A DNA stretch of 64,000 bases. Source: DASUAS01 sp963756895 (lineage in GTDB: Bacteria > Actinomycetota > Acidimicrobiia > IMCC26256 > DASPTH01). The notes below the pieces were generated by a model, which worked only from the letters and a program-made list of their open reading frames with translations, made no database searches and was not told the origin of the DNA. This document shows, one piece after another, positions 17,255 through 25,142 of this stretch. The DNA lies in NCBI GenBank assembly GCA_963756895.1, contig CAVWPI010000014.1, forward strand, positions 62,001-126,000, read 5' to 3'. How positions within the stretch are numbered: the stretch's first letter is position 1; each line of letters begins with the position of its first letter. A program made the position numbers and the translations under genes.

Positions 17255-19113
17255 CGCGCCGTCACCTGGTCAGGCGCGTCGTCGCGCTGGGCGCGCTCGT
17301 CGTCGCCCTGGTGATGCTGTTCGCCGCGCCCGCGTCCGCGCACGCGGAGCTGCTCTCGACCGACCCGTCGAACGGCGGCGTGTACGACAGCGCGCCGAAG
17401 GCGATCACGCTGCGGTTCAGCGAAGGCGTCGAGGTCGCGCTCGGCGGCATCCGCGTGTACACCGGCGATCGCGAGCGCGTCGTCACCGGCAAACCGGAGC
17501 ACCCGAACGGTCAGCAGAGCGTGGTCACGGCGTCGCTGCCGAAGCTCGACAACGGCACCTACGTGGTCACGTGGCGGGTCACGTCGGCCGACTCGCACCC
17601 GATCGACGGCGCCTACACGTTCCAGGTGGGCGCCAAGGCCACACTGAGCGACAAGAACGCCAAGGGTGTGGCGGCGTCGTTGCTGGCGACGACCGGCGGC
17701 AGTCGCACGGTCGGCGTCGTGTACGGCATCGACCGCGCCGTGCTCTTCGCAGGCATCGCCCTCCTCATCGGCGGCGCGGTGTTCCTCGCAGTGGTCTGGG
17801 GCCGGGGGCGTGACGACCGTCGTGCCAAGTGGTTGGTGTGGAGCGGATGGATCGCGGTGACGGTCACCACGGTCCTCGGCATCGCGCTCGAGGGTGTGTA
17901 CGCAGCCGGACTCCCACTCGACGACGTGTTCGACACGGGCACGTTCCGCGACGTGCTCGACACCCGGTACGGCAAGGTCGCGCTCGTCCGCCTCGCGCTC
18001 CTCGTGCTCGCGATCCCGTTGCTGCGGCTGCTGCTGCTGCACCGCCGGCCGGCGGCCGAACATCCGCTGCGGTGGTGGTGGATGGTGTCGGCGCTGGTGG
18101 TCGGCGCCGGCATCGCGGTCACGCCCGGCATCGGCGGTCACGCGAGCAGCGGCATCCAGTCCGGACTCGCGATCCCGGCCGACCTCGTGCACGTCGCCGG
18201 CATGGCGTGCTGGCTCGGTGGGCTCGTGGTCTTGTGCGTCGCGGTCCTCCCGCGCCGCGACGTCGCCGAATTGCGTGAGGTGCTCCCGCGCTACTCGGCG
18301 TTGGCGTTGGGTGCGATCGTCGCGCTGGTCGTGTCGGGCGGGTACCAGGCGTGGCGTCAGGTCGGCAGCATCGACGCGCTGAAGAGCACCGACTACGGAC
18401 GCCTCCTGATAGCGAAGCTGGTCGCGTTCGCGGCGTTGATCGTGGCGGCCGCGTTCAGCCGCGAGATCGTGAACCGCCGGTTCCGGAGCTACCCCGACGA
18501 CGACGAGTTCGTGCCCGCCGACGACTACGTGCTCGTGGGCGCGGGCGCCGCTGGTCCGTCGGGTGCGACGCCGTCGGGCGGATCGGGCGGATCGGGCGGC
18601 GTCGGCGGATCGGCTGGACCCGGCGGGTACGCAGGTGACGGCGGGCCCGACTGGGACGACGACACCGAGGACCAGGAGGAGATGACGCGCCTGCGCCGCT
18701 CGGTGTGGGTGGAGGTCGTGATCGCCGCGGTCATCCTGGGCATCACTGCGATGCTCGTGAACGCGGCGCCGGCGCGCTCCCAGAGCGTCGAGCCGGTTTC
18801 GCTCACGCTGAAGTCGAGCCAGGTGTGGGTGTACGTCGACATCGCGCCGGGCGCGGCCGGCCCCAACGACATGCACTTCACCGCGCTGCCCACGGGGGGC
18901 GGACCGGCGACGGTCGCCGACATGACCGTGCAGCTCACCCGGCCCGGTGAGGACCTGCCGCCGTTCACGGTGCCGCTGCAGAAGCTGGGTGCCGGCCACT
19001 ACTACGCGCCGCTGTACGACATCCCGTACTCCGGGAAGTGGCAGATGACGATACGGGTGCAGCTCGGCGAGACCGACGAGGCCGTGCTCACCAGTCCCTT
19101 CACCCTGCGCTGA
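17251..19113 (+). CDS. CopC-CopD fusion, copper resistance/transport protein
   Basis: This 620-residue protein has a signal peptide cleaved before AHAELLSTDP, leaving the N-terminal His that binds Cu(II) in CopC. SADSHPIDGAYTF supplies the D-x-H pair of the same site. After the CopC domain (about residues 28-130) come roughly eight membrane segments of the CopD type, a Gly/Ser-rich linker (residues 430-460), one more membrane segment and a C-terminal beta domain of about 100 residues. It starts with GTG overlapping the anti-sigma TGA. Known family members handle copper at the membrane. Confidence 0.88.
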   Translation: MTRRHLVRRVVALGALVVALVMLFAAPASAHAELLSTDPSNGGVYDSAPKAITLRFSEGVEVALGGIRVYTGDRERVVTGKPEHPNGQQSVVTASLPKLDNGTYVVTWRVTSADSHPIDGAYTFQVGAKATLSDKNAKGVAASLLATTGGSRTVGVVYGIDRAVLFAGIALLIGGAVFLAVVWGRGRDDRRAKWLVWSGWIAVTVTTVLGIALEGVYAAGLPLDDVFDTGTFRDVLDTRYGKVALVRLALLVLAIPLLRLLLLHRRPAAEHPLRWWWMVSALVVGAGIAVTPGIGGHASSGIQSGLAIPADLVHVAGMACWLGGLVVLCVAVLPRRDVAELREVLPRYSALALGAIVALVVSGGYQAWRQVGSIDALKSTDYGRLLIAKLVAFAALIVAAAFSREIVNRRFRSYPDDDEFVPADDYVLVGAGAAGPSGATPSGGSGGSGGVGGSAGPGGYAGDGGPDWDDDTEDQEEMTRLRRSVWVEVVIAAVILGITAMLVNAAPARSQSVEPVSLTLKSSQVWVYVDIAPGAAGPNDMHFTALPTGGGPATVADMTVQLTRPGEDLPPFTVPLQKLGAGHYYAPLYDIPYSGKWQMTIRVQLGETDEAVLTSPFTLR

Positions 19114-19703
19114 TGCCCGACGTCGACGTCGCGACGAACTTCTTCCTCGTCCTCACCATCGTCGCCGACGTGGTGGTCGTGCTTGCGGTGCTCTGCGCGC
19201 TCGCCGCGCTCGTCTCGTCGAGCGCGCGTGCGTCGGTGACGTCGTGGGCGCGCGCCATCGCGCCGCAGTCGGTGGCGTTCGCCTGGGTCGTCGCCACGGT
19301 GACGACGCTCGGCAGCCTCTACTACTCGGAGCACGCCGGCTTCGTGCCGTGCGAGCTCTGCTGGTATCAGCGCATCGTCATGTATCCACTGGTGATCGTG
19401 CTCGGGGTCGCCGCGTTGCGGCGCGACCGCACGGTGTGGATCACGACGCTGGTGTTCGTGGCGATCGGCGCGCCGCTTTCGCTGTACCACTGGCTGGTCG
19501 AGCGGGTGCCGGCGTTCGAGGAGAGCAGCTCGTGTTCGGCGATCACGCCGTGCAGCTCACCGTGGTTCGAGAAGCTCGGTTTCGTCACCTTGGCGTGGAT
19601 GGCGATGACTGCGTTCCTGTTGATCGGCGTGCTGATGGTGTGCACGTTGCTCGGCGCACGCGACCGGGTCGACGAGACCTCGACCGGTACGGTGACCGCG
19701 TGA
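19113..19703 (+). CDS. DsbB-family disulfide oxidoreductase
   Basis: This 196-residue protein has four to five membrane segments. VPCELCWYQRIVMYPL is the DsbB signature: the CxxC passes electrons to quinone and the following Arg contacts it. A second Cys pair lies in SSCSAITPCSSPWF, in the second loop, as in DsbB. It should reoxidise a thioredoxin-like partner, most simply the next gene product. Its ATG overlaps the copCD stop (TGATG), so it belongs to the copper/envelope operon. Confidence 0.88.
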   Translation: MPDVDVATNFFLVLTIVADVVVVLAVLCALAALVSSSARASVTSWARAIAPQSVAFAWVVATVTTLGSLYYSEHAGFVPCELCWYQRIVMYPLVIVLGVAALRRDRTVWITTLVFVAIGAPLSLYHWLVERVPAFEESSSCSAITPCSSPWFEKLGFVTLAWMAMTAFLLIGVLMVCTLLGARDRVDETSTGTVTA

Positions 19704-20458
19704 CGAAGAAGCCGACCAAGGCGCAGGTGCGCGCGGAGGCCGTCGCCGAACGTCAGCGCGCGTCCGAAGCGGCGGCGAAGCAGCGTCGCAACCGCGTGGT
19801 GTTGTGGGGCGGGCTCGCGGTGGTCGTGGTGATCGCGATCATCGTGGCGGTCGTCGTCAGCGGTGGGAGCGACGACAGCGCGAGCGACGACCAGGTTCGA
19901 AACCGCGCCGGTGCAGGTGAAGGGCACGCCGTTGCCCGACTTCGACGCCGAGGTGTCGCCCGACCCCGCGATCGGTGAGACCATCCCGACCCTCGACGGC
20001 AAGTCGGTCGACGACGGTGCCGCGGTCACCATCGGTCCCGACGGTGGCGGCGGCGAGCCCCAGATGATCGTGTTCCTCGCGCACTGGTGCCCGCACTGCC
20101 GCGCCGAGGTCCCCCGGTTGGTCGAGTTGGCCGACGACGGCGTGTTCGACGGCGTCGAGGTCGAGCGCGGTGGCGACGTCCACCATGGAAGACGCCGCCC
20201 AACTACCCGCCGTCGGCGTGGCTGAAGCGCGAGCACTGGCCCTTCCCGGTGCTGGCCGACAGCCCCACCGGCACCGCGGCCGGGGCGTACGGGCTCACCT
20301 CGTTCCCCTACTTCGTGCTGGTGAACCCCGATGGCACCGTCGCCGGGCGCGGCAGCGGTGAGCTTCCCGAGGACCAGATCCGGGCCAACGTCGAGGCGCT
20401 GAAGGCGGGCGAGGACCTGCCCATCGCCTCCTCCAGCACGAGCTCCTCCGCGAACTAG
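19700..20458 (+). CDS. membrane-anchored thioredoxin-like (DsbA/TlpA-type) protein, three frame breaks
   Basis: GTG 19700 overlaps the DsbB-like stop. The N-terminus is basic (TKKPTKAQVRAEAVAERQR) and followed by one membrane anchor (VVVVIAIIVAVVVSG). The thioredoxin domain has FLAHWCPHCRAEVPRLVEL with the WCxxC active site and a cis-Pro loop LTSFPYFVLVNPDG. Frames must be joined near 19897, 20163 and 20200. GACGCCGCCCAAC would read correctly as GACGCGCCCAAC. It should act outside the membrane with the DsbB-like protein. Confidence 0.82.
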
Positions 20459-20910
20459 CTGCAGCTCTCGCAGACGCCGACGAGGTCGAGTCGGTGGTGC
20501 TCGGTGCGGAACCCGGTGGTGCGCGTGATCGCGGCTGCGGCCGCCGCCACCGAACGTTCGAGGCCCGCCGACGCGGGGACGTCCTCGACGCGTCCACACG
20601 TCGCGCAGATGAGGTGGTGGTGGTGGCCGGCGAGGTCCTCGGTGAGCTCCCAGCGCGCGAACTCGTCGGTCCCGAGCACGCGGTGCACGACCCCGGCTTC
20701 CTCGAGCACCACGAGGTTGCGGTACACCGAGCTCTGCGCGAGGTCGGGGCGCCGGTCGAGGATCTCGGGGATCGTGAGCGGACGCGCCGCCGCGGTGAGC
20801 GCGTCGAGCAGTGCCTGGCGGTTGCTGGTGAGTCGTTGTCCCACCGAGTGCAAACGAGCTGCGACCGCCTCGTGCACCTGCTGCGACGACGGCGCGGTCG
20901 GGCCCGACAT
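20455..20910 (-). CDS. Fur-family transcriptional regulator (FurB/Zur-like)
   Basis: A 151-residue regulator with a winged helix (LTIPEILDRRPDLAQSSVYRNLVVL cut here) and the metal-binding linker HHHHLICATCGRVEDV. Two CxxC pairs (CATC, and CESC at the end) form the structural zinc site of Fur/Zur proteins. Zur binding to the palindrome at znuC would fit. It ends inside the tail of the thioredoxin gene. The start ATG 20910 has TAGAGT 7 bases upstream, hence a leaderless mRNA. Fur versus Zur cannot be settled by reading alone. Confidence 0.88.
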   Translation of the reverse strand: MSGPTAPSSQQVHEAVAARLHSVGQRLTSNRQALLDALTAAARPLTIPEILDRRPDLAQSSVYRNLVVLEEAGVVHRVLGTDEFARWELTEDLAGHHHHLICATCGRVEDVPASAGLERSVAAAAAAITRTTGFRTEHHRLDLVGVCESCS

Positions 20911-20917
20911 GCTCACG

Positions 20918-20923
20918 ACTCTA
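20918..20923 (-). promoter_or_regulatory. TAGAGT -10 box of the Fur-family gene
   Basis: TAGAGT (minus strand) lies 7 bases before ATG 20910. It is only 11 bases from the divergent TAGCGT of the next gene, so the two promoters are back to back. Confidence 0.55.
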
Positions 20924-20934
20924 CCGAACGGCGC

Positions 20935-20940
20935 TAGCGT
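20935..20940 (+). promoter_or_regulatory. TAGCGT -10 box of the SirB1-like gene
   Basis: TAGCGT lies 6 bases before the TTG start at 20947, implying a leaderless mRNA with a TTG initiator. Confidence 0.5.
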
Positions 20941-20946
20941 CGAACC

Positions 20947-21720
20947 TTGGACGTCACCGAGCGGTTCACCGAGCTCATGGCGCGCCCCGAGTCCGAGATC
21001 GCGCTCGACGAGGCCGCGCTGCTCGTCGCCGCGCACGCCCACCCCGGCCTCGACGTCGACGCCCGCCTCGCGCAGCTCGATGCGCTCGCATCACGGGCCG
21101 CCGGATTGTCGGCCGGCGAGCTGTCGACGCTGCTGTTCGTGGCCGAGGGCTTCCGCGGCAACGAGTCCGACTACAGCGACCCGCGCAACTCGTTCCTCGA
21201 CGACGTGCTCGACCGCCATCTCGGTATCCCGATCACCCTCAGCGTCGTCATGCTCGAGGTCGGACGGCGGTGCGGGCTGCAGCTCCACGGCGTCGGCATG
21301 CCCGGCCACTTCCTGGTGGGCGGCGGTGCGGGCGAGTGGTTCGACCCCTTCCACGACGGCGCCCGGCTCGACCTCGCCGCGTGCGCCGAGCTGTTCGCGC
21401 AGTACCACTCCGGCACCCGCTTCCGACCCCAGTTCCTGATGCCGGTCGGGCCGCGGGCGATCCTGCAGCGTGTGCTGGGCAACCTCCAGCACACCTACAT
21501 GCAGCGCGAGCCGAAGGCGGTGGTGTGGGTGATCAGGCTGCGGCTGCGCATCCCCGGCATCACCCTGAGCCAGCGCGGCGACCTCGCCGGCCACCTCGGT
21601 CGGCTCGGGCAGTTCGCGGAGGCCGCCCGTGAGCTCGACGTGCTCGCGGAGCTCCTGCCCGGCGAGGGCGGGGAGCAGGCCGCGACGGCCGCCGCGAGGC
21701 TTCGGGCGCGCGCCAACTGA
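20947..21720 (+). CDS. SirB1-family protein (transglutaminase-like core plus TPR-like tail)
   Basis: The 257-residue protein matches the bacterial SirB1/Transglut_core2 family: SDYSDPRNSFLDDVLDRHL, then GIPITLSVVMLEVGRR and GVGMPGHFLVG are its conserved blocks. The catalytic Cys of true transglutaminases is replaced in this family, so enzymatic activity is doubtful. The C-terminus (QRGDLAGHLGRLGQFAEAAREL) looks like a TPR pair. TTG 20947 is chosen from the promoter spacing. No stronger function can be assigned. Confidence 0.8.
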   Translation: MDVTERFTELMARPESEIALDEAALLVAAHAHPGLDVDARLAQLDALASRAAGLSAGELSTLLFVAEGFRGNESDYSDPRNSFLDDVLDRHLGIPITLSVVMLEVGRRCGLQLHGVGMPGHFLVGGGAGEWFDPFHDGARLDLAACAELFAQYHSGTRFRPQFLMPVGPRAILQRVLGNLQHTYMQREPKAVVWVIRLRLRIPGITLSQRGDLAGHLGRLGQFAEAARELDVLAELLPGEGGEQAATAAARLRARAN

Positions 21721-21744
21721 ACCAGCGCCGCCGCGGTTCGTCGT

Positions 21745-21750
21745 TAGGGT
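21745..21750 (+). promoter_or_regulatory. TAGGGT -10 box, leaderless start
   Basis: TAGGGT is followed by 6 bases and ATG 21757 of the Lon-N-domain gene. Confidence 0.5.
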
Positions 21751-21756
21751 GGACAG

Positions 21757-22383
21757 ATGGCCAAGGCGATGCCGATGTTCCCGCTCGGCACCGTGCTCTT
21801 CCCGCACGCCGCGTTGCCGCTCCACCTGTTCGAGGATCGCTACCGCGCGCTCGCCGAGACGTGCCTGCGCGGCGACGGCCGCTTCGGCGTCGTGCTCATC
21901 GAGCGCGGCTTCGAGGTGGGCGGTGGTGACCAGCGCTTCGCCGTGGGGACGGTCGCGCACATCGTGGAAGCCGCGCGCACGCCCGACGGGCGCTACCTGC
22001 TCGCCACCGTCGGCACCGAACGCTTCCGCGTGAAGAAGTGGCTCGACGACGACCCGTTCCCGCGCGCGGAGATCGACGTGTTGGGTGAACCGAAGCGCGT
22101 CGCCAGCGACGCGAGCGCGCGGCGCGTCGACGTGCAGCGCCTGCTCGGGCGCGTGCTGGCGATGAGCGCCGAGCTCGGTGACCGCGCGGCGCCGGTCGGC
22201 GCCGCCGCGCTCGACGACGACCCGGTGAAGGCGTCCTACGAGGCCGCGGCCCGGGCGCCCATCGGTCCCCTCGACGCGCAGCGGCTGTTGGAGCTCGACG
22301 ACCCCGGCGCCCGGTTCGAGCGACTCGAGGCGCTCCTGGTCGACACCGCCGAGGTGCTCGAGCTGCGGCTCGCGGGTGGCTGA
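21757..22383 (+). CDS. Lon-protease substrate-binding-domain protein (LON_substr_bdg)
   Basis: This 208-residue stand-alone LAN/Lon N-domain protein starts MFPLGTVLFPHAALPLHLFE, the almost invariant family opening. It continues FEDRYRALAETCLRGDGRFG and GTVAHIVEAARTPDGRYLL. There is no AAA+ or protease domain, as usual for these short bacterial homologues, whose role (perhaps a protein-binding adaptor) is not established. Its stop codon lies in a 12-bp imperfect duplication. Confidence 0.88.
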   Translation: MAKAMPMFPLGTVLFPHAALPLHLFEDRYRALAETCLRGDGRFGVVLIERGFEVGGGDQRFAVGTVAHIVEAARTPDGRYLLATVGTERFRVKKWLDDDPFPRAEIDVLGEPKRVASDASARRVDVQRLLGRVLAMSAELGDRAAPVGAAALDDDPVKASYEAAARAPIGPLDAQRLLELDDPGARFERLEALLVDTAEVLELRLAGG

Positions 22384-22403
22384 CCCGGCCACTGACCCAG
22401 CCG
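22380..22403. repeat. 12-bp imperfect tandem duplication over a stop codon
   Basis: CTGACCCGGCCA (22380-22391) and CTGACCCAGCCG (22392-22403) match at 10 of 12 bases. The first holds the TGA of the Lon-N gene and the second repeats a TGA 12 bases later in the same frame. Confidence 0.6.
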
Positions 22404-22421
22404 TTGGCGGAGACGCATGGG

Positions 22422-22427
22422 TAGCCT
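22422..22427 (+). promoter_or_regulatory. TAGCCT -10 box, leaderless start
   Basis: TAGCCT is followed by 7 bases and GTG 22435. This spacing favours GTG 22435 over the upstream ATG 22417, which overlaps the promoter itself. Confidence 0.5.
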
Positions 22428-22434
22428 GCAGGGC

Positions 22435-22803
22435 GTGGACACCGACGACGCGCGGGAACGCCTTCACGCCGACCAGGCCCGGGTCGAGGGCCTCGTCGAG
22501 GGGCTCAGGGCCGAGCTGGGCACGGCGGAGAACGACGACCTCTCGGAGCTGTCCGACTACGACCAGCACCCGGCCGACACCGCGACCGAGACGTTCGAGC
22601 GTGAGAAGGACCTGTCGATCCTCGAACAGCTCGAGAACGAGCTCGCCGAGCTGCAGGCCGCGCTCGAGCGCGTCGACGCGGGGACCTACGGCGTCGACGA
22701 GGTGACGGGCGATCCCATCGACCCCGAGCGGCTCGACGCGTTCCCGACCGCCCGCACCAACATCTCGAGATCTGGCATCCCCGACGCGGGAGGCGATCGC
22801 TGA
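22435..22803 (+). CDS. TraR/DksA-like protein lacking the zinc-finger cysteines
   Basis: A 122-residue, highly acidic protein with a long helical hairpin (DARERLHADQARVEGLVEGL and LSILEQLENELAELQAALER). The tail YGVDEVTGDPIDPERLDAFP lines up with the DksA/TraR signature YGxCxxCGxPIxxERLxAxP, but the Cys positions are Val and Val and the second Cys pair is gone too. Such proteins can bind RNA polymerase or act in stress, but no specific role is shown. GTG 22435 is preferred over ATG 22417 (137 bases of context reviewed). Confidence 0.78.
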   Translation: MDTDDARERLHADQARVEGLVEGLRAELGTAENDDLSELSDYDQHPADTATETFEREKDLSILEQLENELAELQAALERVDAGTYGVDEVTGDPIDPERLDAFPTARTNISRSGIPDAGGDR

Positions 22804-23045
22804 CCGTCGGCATCCGACTCTTCGCGCAGGCGCGCGAGTCCGCCGGTCGCGGTCACGACGAGCGAGCGCCCACGACCCTCGGCGCGCTCCTCGACGACCT
22901 GCGCGCGTCGTACGGTCCCGACTTCGCCGCCGTCCTCGGCACCGCGCGCGTCTGGGTCAACGGCGACGAGCCCCTCGGCGGCGACCTCACCGAGCTGCAC
23001 GACGGGGACGAGGTCGCCGTCCTCCCACCCGTCAGCGGCGGCTGA
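22800..23045 (+). CDS. MoaD/ThiS-like sulfur carrier protein with a CTG start
   Basis: This 81-residue beta-grasp protein reads VGIRLFAQARESAGRG at the start, RVWVNGDEP in the middle and ends VAVLPPVSGG. The C-terminal Gly-Gly is where MoaD is adenylated and thiocarboxylated for molybdopterin. The only plausible start is CTG 22800, which overlaps the previous TGA (CTGA) and sits 6 bases after a perfect Shine-Dalgarno GGGAGG (22788-22793). No ATG, GTG or TTG is in frame at that place. No other molybdopterin genes are in the window, so the partner pathway is open. Confidence 0.8.
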   Translation: MTVGIRLFAQARESAGRGHDERAPTTLGALLDDLRASYGPDFAAVLGTARVWVNGDEPLGGDLTELHDGDEVAVLPPVSGG

Positions 23046-23068
23046 CCGCGCCCCCCCACTTCGCAACA

Positions 23069-23107
23069 TGCGTCAAGGTTGCTGAACATGTCCGCCACGT
23101 TGACGCA
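23069..23107. terminator. stem-loop between convergent genes
   Basis: Arms 23069-23082 (TGCGTCAAGGTTGC) and 23094-23107 (GCCACGTTGACGCA) pair at 12 of 14 positions around an 11-base loop. It separates the MoaD-like gene from the convergent flavoprotein gene. No clear T-tract follows on either strand, so termination is plausible but not certain. Confidence 0.45.
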
Positions 23108-23122
23108 GGAACGGTCGTCGGG

Positions 23123-24368
23123 TCAGCTCGGATCGGGGCCGATGGCGACCATGGCCGCCACCATCTTGTAGGCGGCTTCGGCCGGGCCGAGCTCGTCGGG
23201 TCGCAACAGGTTCGCCATGATCCGCAGCACCCACTCCATGAGCGGGCGCGACTGCATGCCGACGCGCGTGAGCTCGCGCATGACCGCGGGGTTGCCAATC
23301 GCACGCACGAACGCGCGCGCCACCTTCCAGTAGAGGCCGTACAGCTCCTCGACGTGCTGCGGGTAGCGCGTCGAGCGCGAGGCCGTCGCCGCTGACGAGC
23401 GCCATCGACACCGCGTCGGCCGCGAGCCGGCCCGTCTCGTACGCGAGCGAGATGCCCTCGCCGTTGAACGGGTTCACCGAACCGGCGGCATCACCGACCA
23501 CCAACCAGGTCGGTCCGATGTTCGGCGTGACCGAACCGCCGGTCGGCAGCTTTCCGCCCGTGGGCGGGCCGCACGACGACTCGGGCGAGATGCCCCAGCG
23601 CGCCGGCGCGGTCTCCACGAACGCGTCCATCAGCGTGCTGGTGTTGATCGACTTCCAGCCCGTGAACGTCGACAGCAGGCCGACGCCCACGTTCACGGTG
23701 CCGTCGCCCACCGGGAAGATCCAGCCGTACCCGGGCAAATGGTTGCCGTCGCGGTCGCGGAGGTCGAGGTGGCTCTCGATCCAGGGCTCGTCGTGGAACG
23801 GGCTGGTGAAGTACCCCCGCACCGCCATCCCCAGCGGGTACGAGCGGTCGCGGGCGCAGCCGAGCGCCCGGCCGAACCGGGAGTTGGCGCCGTCGGCCAC
23901 CACCACGTAGCGGGCCCGCACCGGCTCCTCGACACCGTCTCGCCGTACCACCGCGCCGACGACCAGACCGTCCTCCACCAGCGGGGCGACGGCCTCGGCG
24001 CCGGTCCACACCTCGGCGCCCGCGCCCGCGGACGCGTCGGCGACCATGCGGTCGAGGTCACGACGACGCACGACGTAGCCGTAGTCGGGGAAGTCGGGGT
24101 GCGACGGCCACTCGAGCTCGAGCGTGACGCCGTGCGCGATCGACCGCAGTCCGTCGTAGCGGAGTGAACCCGACAACTGGGGCCCGAGTCCCATGTCCTC
24201 GAGTTGGCGCACCGCCCGCGGTGTGAGCCCGTCGCCGCACGTCTTCTCGCGGGGGAAGCGCTTCTTCTCGACCACGAGCACCCGGTGCCCGGCCCGCGCC
24301 AGCCAGTAGCCGGTCGCGGCGCCCGCGGGTCCGCCGCCGACGACCAGCGCGTCCCAGACCTGAGTCAC
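23123..24368 (-). CDS. geranylgeranyl reductase family FAD-dependent oxidoreductase, frame break near 23367
   Basis: The N-terminus WDALVVGGGPAGAATGYWLA is the FAD Rossmann motif, followed by VEKKRFPREKTCGDGLTPRA (family signature with CGDGL). The second FAD motif is WLVVGDAAGSVNPFNGEGI. The C-terminus resumes after one shift as YPQHVEELYGLYWKVARAF. Relatives saturate isoprenoid chains of menaquinone, lipids or chlorophyll. Next to a menaquinol-oxidising complex a menaquinone reductase (MenJ-like) role is attractive but inferred. About 415 residues result, a normal length. Confidence 0.83.
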
Positions 24369-24395
24369 CGGCGCTTCGCTCGTGCTTGTGCGCTT

Positions 24396-24411
24396 GTGAT
24401 CCGCGCATCAC
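24396..24411. promoter_or_regulatory. 16-bp perfect-arm palindrome GTGAT-N6-ATCAC
   Basis: GTGATCCGCGCATCAC has perfect 5-bp arms and a self-complementary core step. It lies 28 bases upstream of the flavoprotein start (minus) and about 140 bases before the candidate -10 of the b6-type complex operon (plus). It is close to but not the same as CRP (TGTGA-N6-TCACA) or Rex boxes. It could be an operator for either operon. Confidence 0.4.
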
Positions 24412-24549
24412 GGATTGGAGCACGGATTCGGCTGATCCTCACCCGTGCATCGTCGCGCGCCGAACACCTGGTGAACCCACCCGCACGAGCCATCCGCACG
24501 ACGTCTCGACGACCTGGTCTACGACCCCACGATGGGCACCTCGCTCAGA

Positions 24550-24555
24550 TAGCGT
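24550..24555 (+). promoter_or_regulatory. TAGCGT, candidate -10 for the b6-type complex operon
   Basis: TAGCGT lies about 60 bases upstream of ATG 24615 in an otherwise gene-free stretch, which would give a leader of about 50 bases. The leader carries CCTCCCGGAGGAC just before the start, which holds GGAGG as ribosome-binding site and could also fold on itself. Confidence 0.4.
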
Positions 24556-24614
24556 GATAGGAAACCGCCAGACTCCGTTCCCACCCCTGTGCCTCCCGGA
24601 GGACAACGGGCCCG

Positions 24615-25142
24615 ATGCCCAACCTGATCCCGGACTGGTTGCCATGGATGCGGCCCGCAGGTCGACTGCTGTGGGCCGTCGGTCTGCTGGTGATCGGTCT
24701 GATCATCATCGCAGTGCTCATGCGGCGACCGAAGCCTGACCGTCCCGCGACCTGGGCCGAGTGCATGGCCGGCGCCGTCGCCACGTTCGCGATGTTCGCC
24801 CTCGCGTACGCGATCGTCCCGCACGAGTGGATCACCTTCGCCGACAAGTACCTGCAGTGGGGCACCACCAAATTCCTCGTGCGCAGCGGCCAGGAAGTCC
24901 TCTTCCTCAAGTTCCCGTTCGACATCAACATGAAGGCGATCAGCGACATCATCGCCACCGGGATCTACGTGGTGATGTTCGGCCTCAACCTCTTCCTCTT
25001 CGCCGCCTGGCAGAAGCGCGGCGAGGAGAAGGCGGAGACGCCCGACGCGCCGCCGAAGACCTCTCGTTTCGGTCGACCCCTCCGGCGGCGCGCGCCGGAG
25101 CCGGCGACGGTCGGCGCGACCACCAACGGTGGTGACGCCTGA
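24615..25142 (+). CDS. membrane protein of the b6-type complex operon, unknown
   Basis: This 175-residue protein has three membrane segments (LLWAVGLLVIGLIIIAVLM, ATFAMFALAYAIVPH, IIATGIYVVMFGLNLFLFAA) and a basic, Pro-rich cytoplasmic tail. The ATG follows GGAGGACAACGGGCCCG. It overlaps the ferredoxin start by one base (TGATG). I do not recognise a family. The first place in the operon suggests a membrane anchor or docking subunit for the ferredoxin or the complex. That is an inference. Confidence 0.75.
   Translation: MPNLIPDWLPWMRPAGRLLWAVGLLVIGLIIIAVLMRRPKPDRPATWAECMAGAVATFAMFALAYAIVPHEWITFADKYLQWGTTKFLVRSGQEVLFLKFPFDINMKAISDIIATGIYVVMFGLNLFLFAAWQKRGEEKAETPDAPPKTSRFGRPLRRRAPEPATVGATTNGGDA

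Noticed and set aside
22417..22434. ATG 22417 as start of the DksA-like protein
   Set aside because: The TAGCCT box at 22422 lies inside this would-be coding stretch and is 7 bases before GTG 22435, so transcription would begin after the ATG.
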